Positions 23,036 through 33,700 of a DNA stretch of 53,965 bases are shown here, in pieces. The notes under the pieces are model-generated. The model saw only the letters and a program-made list of their open reading frames with translations. It did not search any database and was not told the origin of the DNA. The DNA is from Allomyces macrogynus ATCC 38327 (Eukaryota > Blastocladiomycota > Blastocladiomycetes > Blastocladiales > Blastocladiaceae): contig GG745331.1 in NCBI GenBank assembly GCA_000151295.1, forward strand, positions 1,934,621-1,988,585. The letters run 5' to 3'. Position numbers and translations under genes: made by a program. Each line of letters starts with the position of its first letter. Positions within the stretch are counted from its first letter, which is position 1.

Positions 23036-23447
23036 GCCAGAATGCCATGTGTCGGTTTGTGTCGCGTTGCGCCGTGCTGCGTCCCTTGCTCCCACGATTG
23101 GTGGTCGAGCATATAAAAATCTATTCGCAGTTTTAGGATATCTCTGTCGAGTCGTTGGTGTAGTCGTGTGAGAGAGGGGGAGCATGGGCCAAATCAACGG
23201 TTTGAAGATCGCATCCAACATCAGCGCACTTGGAGCAGGGACGCGACCGCATCAGTCGTTCCATCAAGTCCAAACGGGGATAAAAATGGTGGATCGGTTC
23301 ATTTACAAAATGTACATCCGCGCGCTTGCCAAGATCCAAAGACTCGGATCGGCACGCGGCTGATAATCGTGCCCGCCCGGCACACATCGCTCGCCCAGGT
23401 GGGCGCTTCGCACATAGCCCCGAGCGCGTTTGCATCGTGCCTGCCGG
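23036..23447. other. Convergent 3' region, CorA / Yippee
   Basis: 412 bases between facing stop codons, AT-rich in part. ATATAAAAAT at 23111-23120 could be a polyadenylation-type or TATA-like element. No coding signal. Confidence 0.4.
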
Positions 23448-23957
23448 TCAGGAGCTGTCGTCGAGTACGTTGCGCTCCTTGGTCACGCTGCGCTTTTCGA
23501 GAATGAACCGGTGCTCCTTGTACTTTTGCGAGGCTTCCGTCGCAAAGAGCTACGTAGTTTGGCGCGTTAATCGCGCGTTAGTATCAATGGAGACGAACCC
23601 TTGTTGACGATCCCAGAGCACCAACGTACGTATTTCCATCCGACGATGGCATGGCACCGCGCGCAGGAAATATCGGCGACGACGTGCAGGCCCGTGGAGA
23701 GGTCGCGCTCCTCGCTTGGTCCGACCTCGACGTTGCACCTGGTTCCGGGAGCGGACCGTCAGCGCCTAAGTTGCGCCGAATGGCAAGGGAACCGAGGGCC
23801 CGACATACACGCGGTCGAACAGGTATGCGGGCCCGAGGCGGCCCTGGAAGGCCTTGGAAAAGACGGCGTCGGACTTGGCGAGGTGCGTGTGGCAGGCGCG
23901 ACACGCGTAGAACGGGGTCGACGAGTCGTCGAGAAAGACAAGGAAGGGGCGGCCCAT
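23448..23957 (-). CDS. YPEL: Yippee-like zinc-binding protein (YPEL/Moh1 family)
   Basis: Three exons, 23809-23957, 23630-23738 and 23448-23549 (introns 70 and 80 nt), encode 119 residues, the usual Yippee length. The family zinc-ribbon is complete: CRAC (C19, C22) in [12 protein letters not shown] and CARC (C75, C78) in [16 protein letters not shown]. Conserved [33 protein letters not shown] and [14 protein letters not shown] are also present. Yippee proteins adopt a cereblon-like fold; fungal Moh1/YPEL5 associates with the GID/CTLH ubiquitin ligase, while other YPELs have unclear roles. The [11 protein letters not shown] ending resembles YPEL5, the [11 protein letters not shown] core other YPELs, so the subgroup is open. 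Codons for conserved residues are rebuilt at both junctions. Divergent from the deubiquitinase gene downstream. Confidence 0.93.
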
Positions 23958-24393
23958 GGTGCCGGAGATCGGATCGCGTTGTCGCGCGAGGCAGCGGTCG
24001 GGTCGGTCGCGGGCGAGCCTCGGCAGGCGGCGGGTCGGTACGCGTGGTCGGTGTCGGCGAGCAGCACGCTTGCTGGATGCTGGATGCGGGTGCCGCGCAG
24101 TGTCGGCCGCGCCTGTGAAGAAACCGTTTTGCAGCTGCAAGTTGCACAGGGGGAGCCATCCTTGCTCTCGGCGCGGTCGCATGACTTGCGTGCCAGAAAT
24201 ATCGTCAGAGTCCACCGCATGCCGTCGTGGCGACGATTGCGGCAGGTGTCCACGTCGCTCTTGGGATGCAGGTGCAACCACCTGGGCCTGACCGCCGCCC
24301 CACCTCATCCTCGATGCCGATGTCGCTCACTTCTCTCGTTCCCTCATTTGTCGTCTTCTCCTTGCCCACGTATCTGCTCTCAACGCGCCCGCC
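23958..24393. promoter_or_regulatory. Divergent promoter, Yippee gene / ubiquitin protease gene
   Basis: 436 bases between outward-facing starts; the half near 24394 is pyrimidine-rich. No TATA box. It may co-regulate two ubiquitin-related genes; this is inference from position only. Confidence 0.35.
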
Positions 24394-26285
24394 ATGTATC
24401 CAGCTCGCGCTCAGGCCGCTCCACCACTACCACCGCCGCCGGCAACGCACCATACGCGCCGGCCCTCGCTCAAACAACTCTTCCCGTCATGGCCAGGGCA
24501 CTCGCGCGCGCCCGTTACCAACGCCGAAGACCACGAGCGCGCCGTCTCCGCGCTCCTCGACCTGATCCCCGAGAACTGTCCCGTCGCGACGCGCGCGCAC
24601 GCCGAGTGGGCACTCGCCGCCACAGGCGGCATGTCCGTCCGTGCTGCCGCGCAGTACCTGGAAGACTGGTCCGAGGCTCTGGCAGGCGCGATCCACCCAC
24701 CCGACTTGGCGACAGCACCCGCGACATTGCGCGGGATCGAGAATAGCGGCAATACGTGCTATGTCGACTCGCTTGTTTTTGCCCTGTTTGCGTGCAGCGA
24801 TGCGTTGGATGCGGTGCTCACGCAGGACCTGTCGATTCGGCCCGTGGAGGTGCCAGTAGCGGCTGGCGCGAGCAGCGACGCTGATGACGATGATTTCCCG
24901 CTCGCGAAGACTGTTGAGGGACCGGACGCACCTTCTCCACCGGAAACGGGACCGGCACTGGAACCCGCCTCCTTGGCACCGCCACCGCCGACACCCGAGG
25001 AACTGCACCGCGCTGCGCTCCTGCAAAACGTGCAGACCCTCCTCGTTCTCGTCGTGAACCGCCTCCGCAAGGGCCATCTCGTGACCAAGTACGACGTGCG
25101 GCACCTTGAGGCCGCGATCAAGGCGCTCTGGCGGGACGTGGGCACCAACGCCGGGCTCATCGGGCACCAAGAAGACGTGTCCGAACTCTTCCTCCTGCTC
25201 GTACAGTGTTTCAAGGCGCCTTCCCTCCCGCTCTGGCAAACCATTTATCACGGCGGCCGCGCTGACGCCAATGACGACATGCGTATTGTCACGGAACGGT
25301 GTCTTGCGCTAGCGATTCCGGACCCAAAGTGCAAGGACCCGGTCCACTTGGAGCAACTGCTTGCGAGTTACTTTTTTGATAACCGCGTCTCGCAGATTTG
25401 GCGTAAAGTGCCAAAACGACATGCAAGGGGGCCTGTGGATCAGGTGCCGCGCGTGCGTCGGTTCGATTCGAGCGTCTCGGTCGAGTCGTTTATGACAACC
25501 AAGGTCGATGGGTGGAGTATGATGAAGTTGCTGCCTTTCTTGGCGGGGGAGGACGAGGCCGGTGCGTCGCTGCATTTTCAGTCCTGCTGATCGTCAACTT
25601 TTGATTGACGTATTTGACCGGGTTTCCTGCAGGTGAGCGCTCGACACTGCTCTTGCCGTCCTCGCACACCGCCGACCAGCGCATGCTCGTGCCCATGGTC
25701 CTGAAACGGTACTACCTCAAGGACCAAGGTCCCGGGAAGCCCCCACTCCCAAAACGGTGCGCGCGACAAGTACTGGTCCCGATGGACATTCGGTTCGACG
25801 CCTTCACGACCGACTCGTCCTCTTCCGACAACCTGGCCGCGCCGCAACATGCCGGATCGACGCTCGTTCTCCGCGCCGTGATTTGCCACCTCGGCGAGTC
25901 CCCCACTGCCGGCCACTTCGTGACCTACGTGAACGCGACACCGCCAACTTGCACCGACGAAGCTTCCACAGCGGCGGCGGCGGGACCGACGTGGTTACGG
26001 TTCGACGGGGTCAAGGATGAAGGCAAGATTCAATGTTTCACGACGACGGCGGCGATCACGCGGCAGTTTATGGATGAAGTGGCCAAGAATGCCTACATGC
26101 TGTTTTACGAGTGGGTGCCGGCGTCGCAGTCGACCGTGGTCGCGGACGAGTCGGAGACGGACGTGCTGGTGGCCGCGTCGTCGACGCAGGATACCGAGGA
26201 TGGACATCTGGCGCTGGAGATGCAGCTGAAGGAGTACCGCAAGCGGCGCGGGCTCGGGCGCCGGGATGAGTGTCTGATAATGTAG
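24394..26285 (+). CDS. Ubiquitin-specific protease (USP, peptidase C19)
   Basis: Two exons, 24394-25561 and 25633-26285 (71-nt intron, phase 1), encode 606 residues. The Cys box is GIENSGNTCYVDSLVFALF with nucleophile C122. Next are QEDVSELFLLLVQCF (the USP QQD box), a DAWS-like KVDGWSMMKLLPF, and the His box AGHFVTYV with H484, followed by WLRFDGVK and NAYMLFYEWV. The set fits an active cysteine deubiquitinase that removes ubiquitin from substrates; the N-terminus (Pro/Arg-rich, no zinc finger) gives no targeting clue. A Pro/Asp-rich insert separates the Cys box from the next helix. The intron removes a stop-containing segment and restores EDEAGERSTLLLPS. Substrate unknown. Confidence 0.9.
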
Positions 26286-26384
26286 ATACAGTAGACGAAC
26301 GGGTGGGGCTCTGTTTGGGCCCGGAAATGGAAGACCAGTTTTGCCAGCCACAATCACTTCATTTGCCACCAAACCGCGTCCAAT

Positions 26385-28700
26385 TCACAATTTGACCAGC
26401 TTCCCCACCTGCTCGTCCTTGCGAAACGCATTCAACACATCCTGCTCGCTCACATTCAACTGCACGAGCAGCATCGTCGGATCCAGCATCACAATCCCGG
26501 CCTGCGCAAGCGCGACCAGTGCGCGCGTCACGTCCTGCTCGGCCGGTACTGGCGTGATGCTCCCCGAGTGTGCACGTTTCCCCGCACGCGGTCGCGCACT
26601 TCACGCACGGGCACGTCGCGCACGCCCGCGCGCCGCTGTGCGGCCAAGATCACCGCCACAGCCACGCGCTGCACGACCACCGCACCCGACGTGGCAAGCG
26701 CCACAAGCAGTTGCGCCGCGGGTGACGCGTACATTTCGTCGGCCGCGGACTTGATTTGTGCGACGTCGACGGGCACGGGGATCGAGTTCTTGATTTTCGT
26801 GGGCGCCTTGGTCGCGCCCGCGACTTCGGCAAGTTCGACGGCGCGCCGCGTCACGTCCAGCAATCGCCGCGCGTCGCCGTTGACGGTACTCACTTTCCGC
26901 GCGGCAAACGTGATGGCATTATCGTTGACGACCGGGCACGAGGCGCCGAGTCGCATGCGCAGAATCTCGACGAGCTGCGGTTCGGTATAGGGTGCGAAAT
27001 CGATGCGTTCCATGCCGAGCCGCGAGGCGACGCGTTTCGTGAGCAGGCGTTCGGGCAAGTCCATGGTGTTGGCGATCGCGACGACGATGAGCCGGGACCG
27101 GGGGGCTTGCGCCCACTCGAACAGGTTGTACATGACGCCTTGCCGCTTGGTTACGAGCAAGTCGAGCTCGTCGAGGAGAAGGACGACGACGGGGTCGGCG
27201 TCGGTCGGGGTCATGATCGAGGCCGACGAGGACGGTGCTGCTGCGTCGGTCGGCTCGGCTGGGTCAGTGTCTTCCTGCTCGTCGTCGCCATTTCCGGAAT
27301 CTGCCTTGCTGGCAGTGCCGCCAGACGAGGACGACGAGAGCGTCGCGTAAATACCGCGCGCGGCGTAGTACTTGGACAAGAGCAACTGGGCGTGCCGAAT
27401 CGTGACCTTTTCACCGGCGAGGCCGGCCCAGAGGGCGCTGTACGCCTGGCCCGGGTCGAGCACCTTCATGCCGTTGACTTCGACAAACTTGAACGGGAGG
27501 AGATCCTACGGTTGCGCGGCTCCAAGTGAGTTTCCTGGTTACATTGCTTGCGAGCTCGCGCGGGTTTGGCAGAATAGAAACGGACCCCGGCCTCGACTTG
27601 CCGCTGCACGGTGCGCAGCACTTCAAAGAACGTGGCCGTCTTGCCTGTCCCCGGCACGCCCGATACGTCTACCCAGATCAAAATCCGTCAGTTAGTGTTC
27701 AGCCGAATCGCTGCGTCGAGTCCAAAGAGCCGTACAGAGACACCGCCCCGTCCGGTCGCGAATCGCCGACTCCAGCATTTCATAGAGCGTCGCAAACTCG
27801 TCCTCGCGGCACGGTAAGGCCTCGGGCACGGCCGACACGTGCAATACCTCCTTGGCCTGCTGGTAGGTCTTGACCGTCGGGCGCTCGGCCAGCGCGCGTT
27901 TCAGGAACGGGACAGCGGCCTCGGGGATTGGGCGCGTCCCCTTTTTCCGGACGGGTGTTGCCCTCTTGGACGGCGTGGACCGCGCAATGGCAGCACCGGC
28001 TCGGCGTCGTGGGGTTCGAGGATAGGCACGAGCGGTTCGCGCGCGCTTTCCTGGAAGTCCATGACAGTCAGCATGGGCCAAATGAGAGAGAAAAAGAGGG
28101 TGGTTTGTGCGTACGTGGCCGAGCTGAGACGCTGTCCTCGTCGTCGGGCTCGTCGCTTGAGTTGCTCGACTCGGACGTGGATTCTTCGTCACCCTCTTCC
28201 TCTTCATCCCCGTGATCCGACGCCTTGGCCTCGTCAAAGTCAGACCCGCTCTCGTCCCCGCTGCTGCTGCTGCTCGCCGACTCGCCGTCGTCCTCGGCCG
28301 ACTTCCCACGGCGACGTGCCACCCGTGTGCGTGCCGCTGGCGATCGCGCCGACGCCGTCCGTTTACGTGCGGGCGTCGGCGTGCTTGGCGCCTTGGCAAC
28401 CCGTCTCCTCGTCGGCGAGGCCGCCTTGGACGGCGTCGCCTTGGCCTTGGATGGCGTTGCCGGTGCCCGGGACTGCGTCGATGGCGTGGCCGCCTTCGTG
28501 CCGCGCTTGGGTGTCGCCGGTGCAGGTGTCGGTGGGGCTGTGGCAGCACGCGTACGGGAGCGCAGGTTTCGTGCGGGGGATTCGGTGTTGGTCGTGGTGG
28601 TCGATGTGGGTCGTGCGGGGCTTGCGGGGACGGTGTTGTCGGCGGCGGTGGACGGCGCGGCCGCGGCGCGCATGCGTTTCCTGGAGGGTATGCTGGCCAT
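26385..28700 (-). CDS. ORC1: Origin recognition complex subunit 1 (ORC1), one-base break near 3' end
   Basis: Four exons: 28115-28700, 27736-28050, 27586-27668 and 26385-27505. N-terminal 230 residues are basic then acidic and disordered (AT-hook-like PATPSKAKATPSK runs). Then comes the ORC1 AAA+ ATPase: LHVSAVPEALPCREDEF, Walker A SGVPGTGKT (about 303-311), LPFKFVEVNGM, Walker B DELDLL (about 440), VMYNLFEW, IANTMDLPERL, RVASRLGM, sensor-2 NGDARRLLDVTRRA, and a winged-helix end. ORC1 loads MCM at origins with ORC2-6 and Cdc6. No BAH domain is encoded. A 50-residue Ser/Asp/Glu insert interrupts the ATPase before Walker B. The winged helix switches frame at a run of four Gs (26562-26565, as C on plus). 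One extra G restores SITPVPAEQDVTRALVALAQ and gives 702 codons including the stop, so an assembly deletion is likely. Confidence 0.9.
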
Positions 28701-29214
28701 GGCTCTCGGATCGAGTGCAGCAAGTCGGTCTGTCGTTGGTGGGTGGGTGTGGTTGCGGTTCAGAGCAGCGCCGAAGTCGTGACTCAACGACAGCCGCGAC
28801 GACGGAAAGGCTGAAGACCAACGGCTCACCGCGAACAAGTCGTCTCAGAAGACATGCAGGCTCCACCGCCGCTCTCTGATCTCCATCACCTCGCGGATCA
28901 CGACGCGCAACGGCATCGACAAAGGCAAGATCAAAACGCTTTTCTGGCGGGAAAAGAATGTATCATACACCGTGAGGGGGAATGACGCTGCGCGTTGGCG
29001 CGGCCTCCACGCGCCAGCGGCCTCGACCGCACGACTCAAACGACAAGGCGATCAGAGACAATTAAGACGACGCCCAAGACCAAGGCCAAGGCCAACAAGC
29101 GAGATCACGAAAAGGAAAACGATAACGACAACGACGATAGGACCTACGACACAGCCCGACGCGTCGCGAGCGCGCACGAGACGAGCGCGAGCGCAAGCTT
29201 GAGCTGGACTTGAC
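28701..29214. promoter_or_regulatory. ORC1 promoter region / 3' flank of promethin-like gene
   Basis: 514 bases between the ORC1 start and the stop of the next minus-strand gene. It holds the E2F-like site described separately. The part near 29050-29200 is an A-rich, CAACAACG-type 3' tail. No coding evidence. Confidence 0.45.
28947..28954 (-). promoter_or_regulatory. E2F/DP-like site upstream of ORC1
   Basis: On the minus strand this reads TTTCCCGC, inside CTTTTCCCGCCAGAAAA, an exact match to the E2F/DP consensus TTTSSCGC. It lies about 250 bp upstream of the ORC1 start codon and in its orientation. Known: ORC1 is an E2F target in animals and plants, and early-diverging fungi retain E2F whereas most Dikarya use SBF/MBF. 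One 8-mer can occur by chance. Confidence 0.45.
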
Positions 29215-29999
29215 TTAGACGCGGCCCGAGACGGGCTGCGGCATGCCCTCGCGGCCAATGACGACGGCCTCGACCTTTTCCATGAGGTCGGCCGACATGG
29301 CCGCGGCATTCTTGGCGGCGCCGAGCGTGCCGCCCGTGATGCCCGACCGCAGACCCGTGATCTCCTGCGTCGTGCCGAGCCCAATCGACAGCGCGCGCAG
29401 GCCGTAGAAGAGCGCCGTAAACACGCCAACGACCGCGAGAGCAATCCAGAAGCTAAAGAATAGCACCGGGCCGAGGAAGAGCAGGCCGAATCCGAGAATG
29501 CCGCCTGTTGGAGCGAGGGAGCGCGTTGGATCAGTGTCGCGTCCGAATCCGCGCGCACTGCCGCGAAGAAGAGAGAGGAAAAGCGCACCTTCGACAATCG
29601 CCACGCCGACAGTCGCGATCGTGGCCACAATCCCAAACGAAATGGCCGCGTACGTCGCAAAAATGACGTTCGGGATCGCCGTCAGCGCGCCAAACACGTA
29701 GACGAACGCCCTCAGGCCGGGGTAAGCTGTGGAACGGCAGGATGCTCGTCAGACGACTCGTTGACGTCGCGAGCCTAACGACGAGGCGCTTGCGTACCGT
29801 CCCAATAGACGCGGAACGTGTCATAGGCAATCGACCCCCACTTGCGGCCGGTATCGAGCACAGGCGTGGCCAGCGACGTGATGCCCGTCAACTTCGACAG
29901 CTGCGCCGACGCCGTCTGCATCAGGCCGGGGGCGTCCTTGCCGTAGGTCGTCGGGCCCTGGAGGCCGGGCGCAATCGTGCCGCGGTCCATCATCGACAT
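29215..29999 (-). CDS. Promethin/LDAF1-like lipid-droplet membrane protein
   Basis: Three exons, 29798-29999, 29589-29726 and 29215-29504, encode 209 residues. The second intron (84 nt, GTGCGC...CCAACAG) has no stop and keeps frame; splicing it joins GVAIVEG to GILGFGLLFLGPVLFF. After a polar N-terminus come hydrophobic hairpins: AFVYVFGALTAIPNVIFATYAAISFGIVATI, then ILGFGLLFLGPVLFFSFWIALAVVGVFTALFYGL, and an amphipathic, Gly/Ala-rich tail. The order of FRVYWDAYPGL, IPNVIF and VEGGILGFG resembles promethin/LDAF1 (yeast Ldo16), a seipin partner at ER sites of lipid-droplet birth. The call rests on hydrophobic pattern and short motifs, so it is moderate. It could be another small multi-pass ER protein. 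Confidence 0.5.
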
Positions 30000-30791
30000 G
30001 TTGACTGTGGAGAAGAGGGCAGGGGAGCGGGGCGGTGGTGGAGCAGTCGCGGGCGGTCACGGCGAGGGCGACCCGACGAACGAGCGAGCGAGGGAGGCGC
30101 GGATTCGGGTCGCGGTTGGCGTCGTTGGTGTTCGCTGATTGATCGACAGCGGCAGCGGACTGGAGATTCACGGTGAGGAGAGGGAGAGAGCGTGAGCCGA
30201 CAGCGCGAGTCGCGGCTCTTATGGGCAGCGCAGGACGAGCAGGGCGACGAGAGCATGACTGAGACGCGATGGGGGAGACCGCACGGCGCCCGCCGGGTCC
30301 ACGTCCAAGTTGGATCGACCGGCGGCAGGCGGCGCGCTCATGTCTCGAACTGGCACCGGGCCATCAGCAAGGCGTACCAACCGCGGCTGCGGCGATCGGC
30401 CTCCAACGGCCAACTGGCCTGGCCGAAATCGGACTGGGCGCGCTCCTGATCTGCGACAAGTCTCAGAAAGCTTGACGTGGCGCGCGGGGACAAGCTGGCC
30501 CGGCCACTGTTCCATCGCGTCGATGGCCGGGTGCGAGAGACGCGCTTGGAGACAGCCGGCCAGGTCGGTTGCTATGGCAACTGTATCACGTGGGTTATCC
30601 TGACTCCCGCGCACGGATCGCGGCCACCGCTCGTGCATTCGACATGGCTGAGGGTCGAGGCGACGCTGTGCAGAGCCGAACCGACGACAACGACAACGAC
30701 TCCATACTGCAAGCATTTGATTGGACCGCGCCGCCGACCGCGCACCTGCTCGATCACCGGAACCTGACCGCTAGTCGCCCTCACTGCCGCC
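30000..30791. promoter_or_regulatory. Divergent promoter, promethin-like gene / BMS1
   Basis: About 790 bases between outward-facing starts. It contains the X-box palindrome and an adjacent CACGTG described separately. I see no exon, although a short 5' exon of either gene cannot be ruled out. Confidence 0.45.
30568..30592. promoter_or_regulatory. RFX X-box palindrome with adjacent E-box
   Basis: GTTGCTATGGCAAC at 30568-30581 is an almost perfect inverted repeat and matches the RFX X-box consensus (GTTGCC ATGG CAAC type). CACGTG follows six bases later at 30587-30592. The pair lies 211 bp upstream of the BMS1 start and 569 bp from the promethin-like start. RFX factors control cilia genes in animals and DNA-damage genes in fungi; the target here is unknown. 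Confidence 0.5.
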
Positions 30792-33700
30792 ATGGAGGAC
30801 CGGCCGCAAAAGGCGCATCGCAAGGCGCATGCCGGCCGCAAGGCCGACAAGAAGAAGCCCAAGAATGCCGAAAAGAACAACCCCAAAGTCAGTCGGATTT
30901 CCTCGGCCATGCCCATTTGTCCGACGCGAGAACTCAACTCACGTTTGAATGCGTACTCAATGTATCTAGGCGTTTGCCATGCAATCCGGCCGCCGTGCCG
31001 AGAAAATGGCGCGGCGAAAGGAGGAACTCAACCAAAAGAAGTTGCACGTGCCGCTCGTCGACCGCACGCCCATTGAGCCGCCGCCCGTTGTGATTGCCGT
31101 CGCCGGCCCGCCTGGTACGGGCAAGTCGACGCTGATCCGGTCGCTCGTCAAGCGGTACACGCGGCAAAACATTCACGAAATCAACGGCCCCGTGACGGTC
31201 GTTGCCGGGCGCAAGCGGCGTTTGACGTTCATCGAGTGCGCCAACGACCTAAATGCCATGATTGACGTGGCCAAGGTCGCCGACCTCGTCCTGCTCATGG
31301 TCGATGCCGCCTACGGGTTCGAAATGGAGACGTTCGAGTTTCTCAACATTTTGCAGACGCACGGGTTCCCTAAAGTCATGGGCGTGTTGACGCACCTCGA
31401 CAAGTTCCGCGACAACAAGAAGCTGCGCAAGCGGAAAAAGGCGCTCAAGCAGCGGTTCTGGACCGAGATTCACAACGGTGCCAAGCTCTTCTACCTGTCG
31501 GGCGTCATCAATGGCCGGTACCCGAAAAACGAAGTGCTCAACTTGTCCCGGTTCATTTCCGTCATGAAGTTCCGCCCGCTCGTCTGGCGCAACGCGCACC
31601 CCTACTTGCTCGCCGACCGCATCGAGGACCTGACGCCGCCGCAGCGGATCGAGGCCAACCCGAAATGCGATCGCAAGGTTTCGGTCATGGGCTACTTGCG
31701 CGGGACCTACTTGAAGGCCAACGCGCCCGTGCACATTCCGGGCGCCGGCGACTTTGTCGTCGGCGATGTCTCGGCTGTCCCGGACCCGTGCCCGCTCCCC
31801 GAGTCGCAGCGCAAGTCGCTCTCGGAAAAACACAAGCTGATCTATGCGCCCATGTCGGACGTTGGTGGCGTCATGTACGACAAGGACGCCATCTACATTC
31901 ACGTGCCGGGCAACTTCACGAACCGCGACGCTGATGCCGAGAACCTCGGCGAGGGCCAGAAGATGGTCGTTGACCTGCAGCGGTTCCAGGGCACGCTCGA
32001 TAACCAGCTCCAGCAGAGTACGATTCGCTTGTTCGACAAGAGCCGGCCGGTCGCGGCCGAAAGCGTGCGGTTACCGGGCGGCGCTGCGGCGGCCGACGAC
32101 GATTACTCGTCGGACGAGGACGAGGACCGCGACGAGGACGAGCTCGACGACGCGGGCTCGGCCGATGAGGGCCCGAGCGACGACGACGACGAGGACATGG
32201 ACGAGGACGATGAAGAGGGGAGCGATGCCGAGGACGCACCATCATCATCGCACCGCGGCGGCCGGACGCGCCGGCGTGCGGGCGAGGCCTACGGCACTGA
32301 CGGCGACGCTGCCCAGGAGCACGAACTCGAGGTCTACGAGGACGACGTCATTGATATGACCGACGACGAAGAGGACGATGAGGTCGACGGGGCGCACAAA
32401 TGGAAGAACGGCATGGTCGAGCGCGCCATGCAGGCATTCCAGGCGCGCAAGCGCGTCAACCTCATGGACCTCGTGTACGGCTCGACGGGCGACGGCGACG
32501 GCGACCAAGAGCAGGACGGTGTCGAACTCGATGACGACGGCGACGAGTTGTTCACCAAAAAGGCCGTGCGCCGCGACGACGATGACGAGCTCGTGCGCCC
32601 GGCGCTGCTCACCATTGACCTGACCAAGTGGGACGACGAGGAGACCCTCGAATCGCTGCGCAACCGGTTTATCACGGGCGAGCTGGCCGACGACGACGAG
32701 ACCGCGGGCGGTGCCGACGGCGAGGGTAACCCCTACGAGGAGATGGACGGCGATTTCGAGGACCTCGAAGGTTCCGACGGCACGTCCAAGCTCGCCAAGG
32801 ATGCTGCCGCCGACGGCGAAGTCGAAGAGGACCTCACCGAGGAGCAGCAGCTCGAGAAGAAGCGCGCCGAGCTCAAGAAAAAGTTTGACGCTGAGTACGA
32901 CGGCATGTCGGACGACGACGGCAACAAGGAAAAGACCTACTTTGATGTGGTCAAGGAGCGGCTGCAGCAGCAAGTCGCGGCGACGCGCGAGGAGTTTGAC
33001 GACGACGACGAGGAGGCGCGAATTCGTGTGCTCGGTCATTTGCCGGGCACCTATGTGCGCGTCGTGCTCGACCGCGTGCCATGCGAGTTTATCGAGCACT
33101 TTGATCCGCGGTACCCCGCGATTCTCGGCGGGTTGGCGCGCAACGAGGACCAGTACGCGTTCATGCAAGTGCGCATCAAGAAGCACCGCTGGTACAAGCG
33201 CATTCTCAAGACCAACGACCCGGTCATCATTTCGCTCGGGTGGCGGCGGTTCCAGACGCTGCCCTTGTTCTCGCTCGACGACCGCATTCGCAACCGCATG
33301 CTCAAGTACACGCCGCAGCACATGCATTGTCTGGCCACGTTCTACGGCCCGCTCGCGCCACCCGGCACCGCGTTTTGCGCGTTCCAGTCGCTCGAGGGCG
33401 GCACGCCCGACTTCCGCGTCGCGGCCACGGGGCTCGTGTCGGATATCAACAAGTCGCACGAGATTGTCAAGAAACTCAAGCTGACGGGCACGCCGTACCA
33501 GATCTACAAACACACGGCGTTCGTGCGCAACATGTTCTCGACGAGTTTGGAAGTGGCCAAGTTTGAGGGCGCTGCGATTCGAACCGTCTCGGGAATTCGA
33601 GGGCAGGTGAAGAAGGCCGTGCAGCCCGAGGGCAACTTCCGTGCCACGTTCGAGGACAAGATCCTGCCGTCCGACATTGTCTTCCTCAAGGCCTGGTATC

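Noticed and set aside
23111..23120. TATAAAAAT as a promoter
   Set aside because: It lies between two converging stop codons with no plus- or minus-strand gene starting nearby; a 3'-end signal is more likely.
33574..33592. Reverse-strand GGTTCGAATCG in BMS1, and a similar GGTTCGATTCG near 25460 in the USP gene, resembling tRNA B boxes
   Set aside because: Both lie inside conserved coding sequence and lack an A box and acceptor stem.
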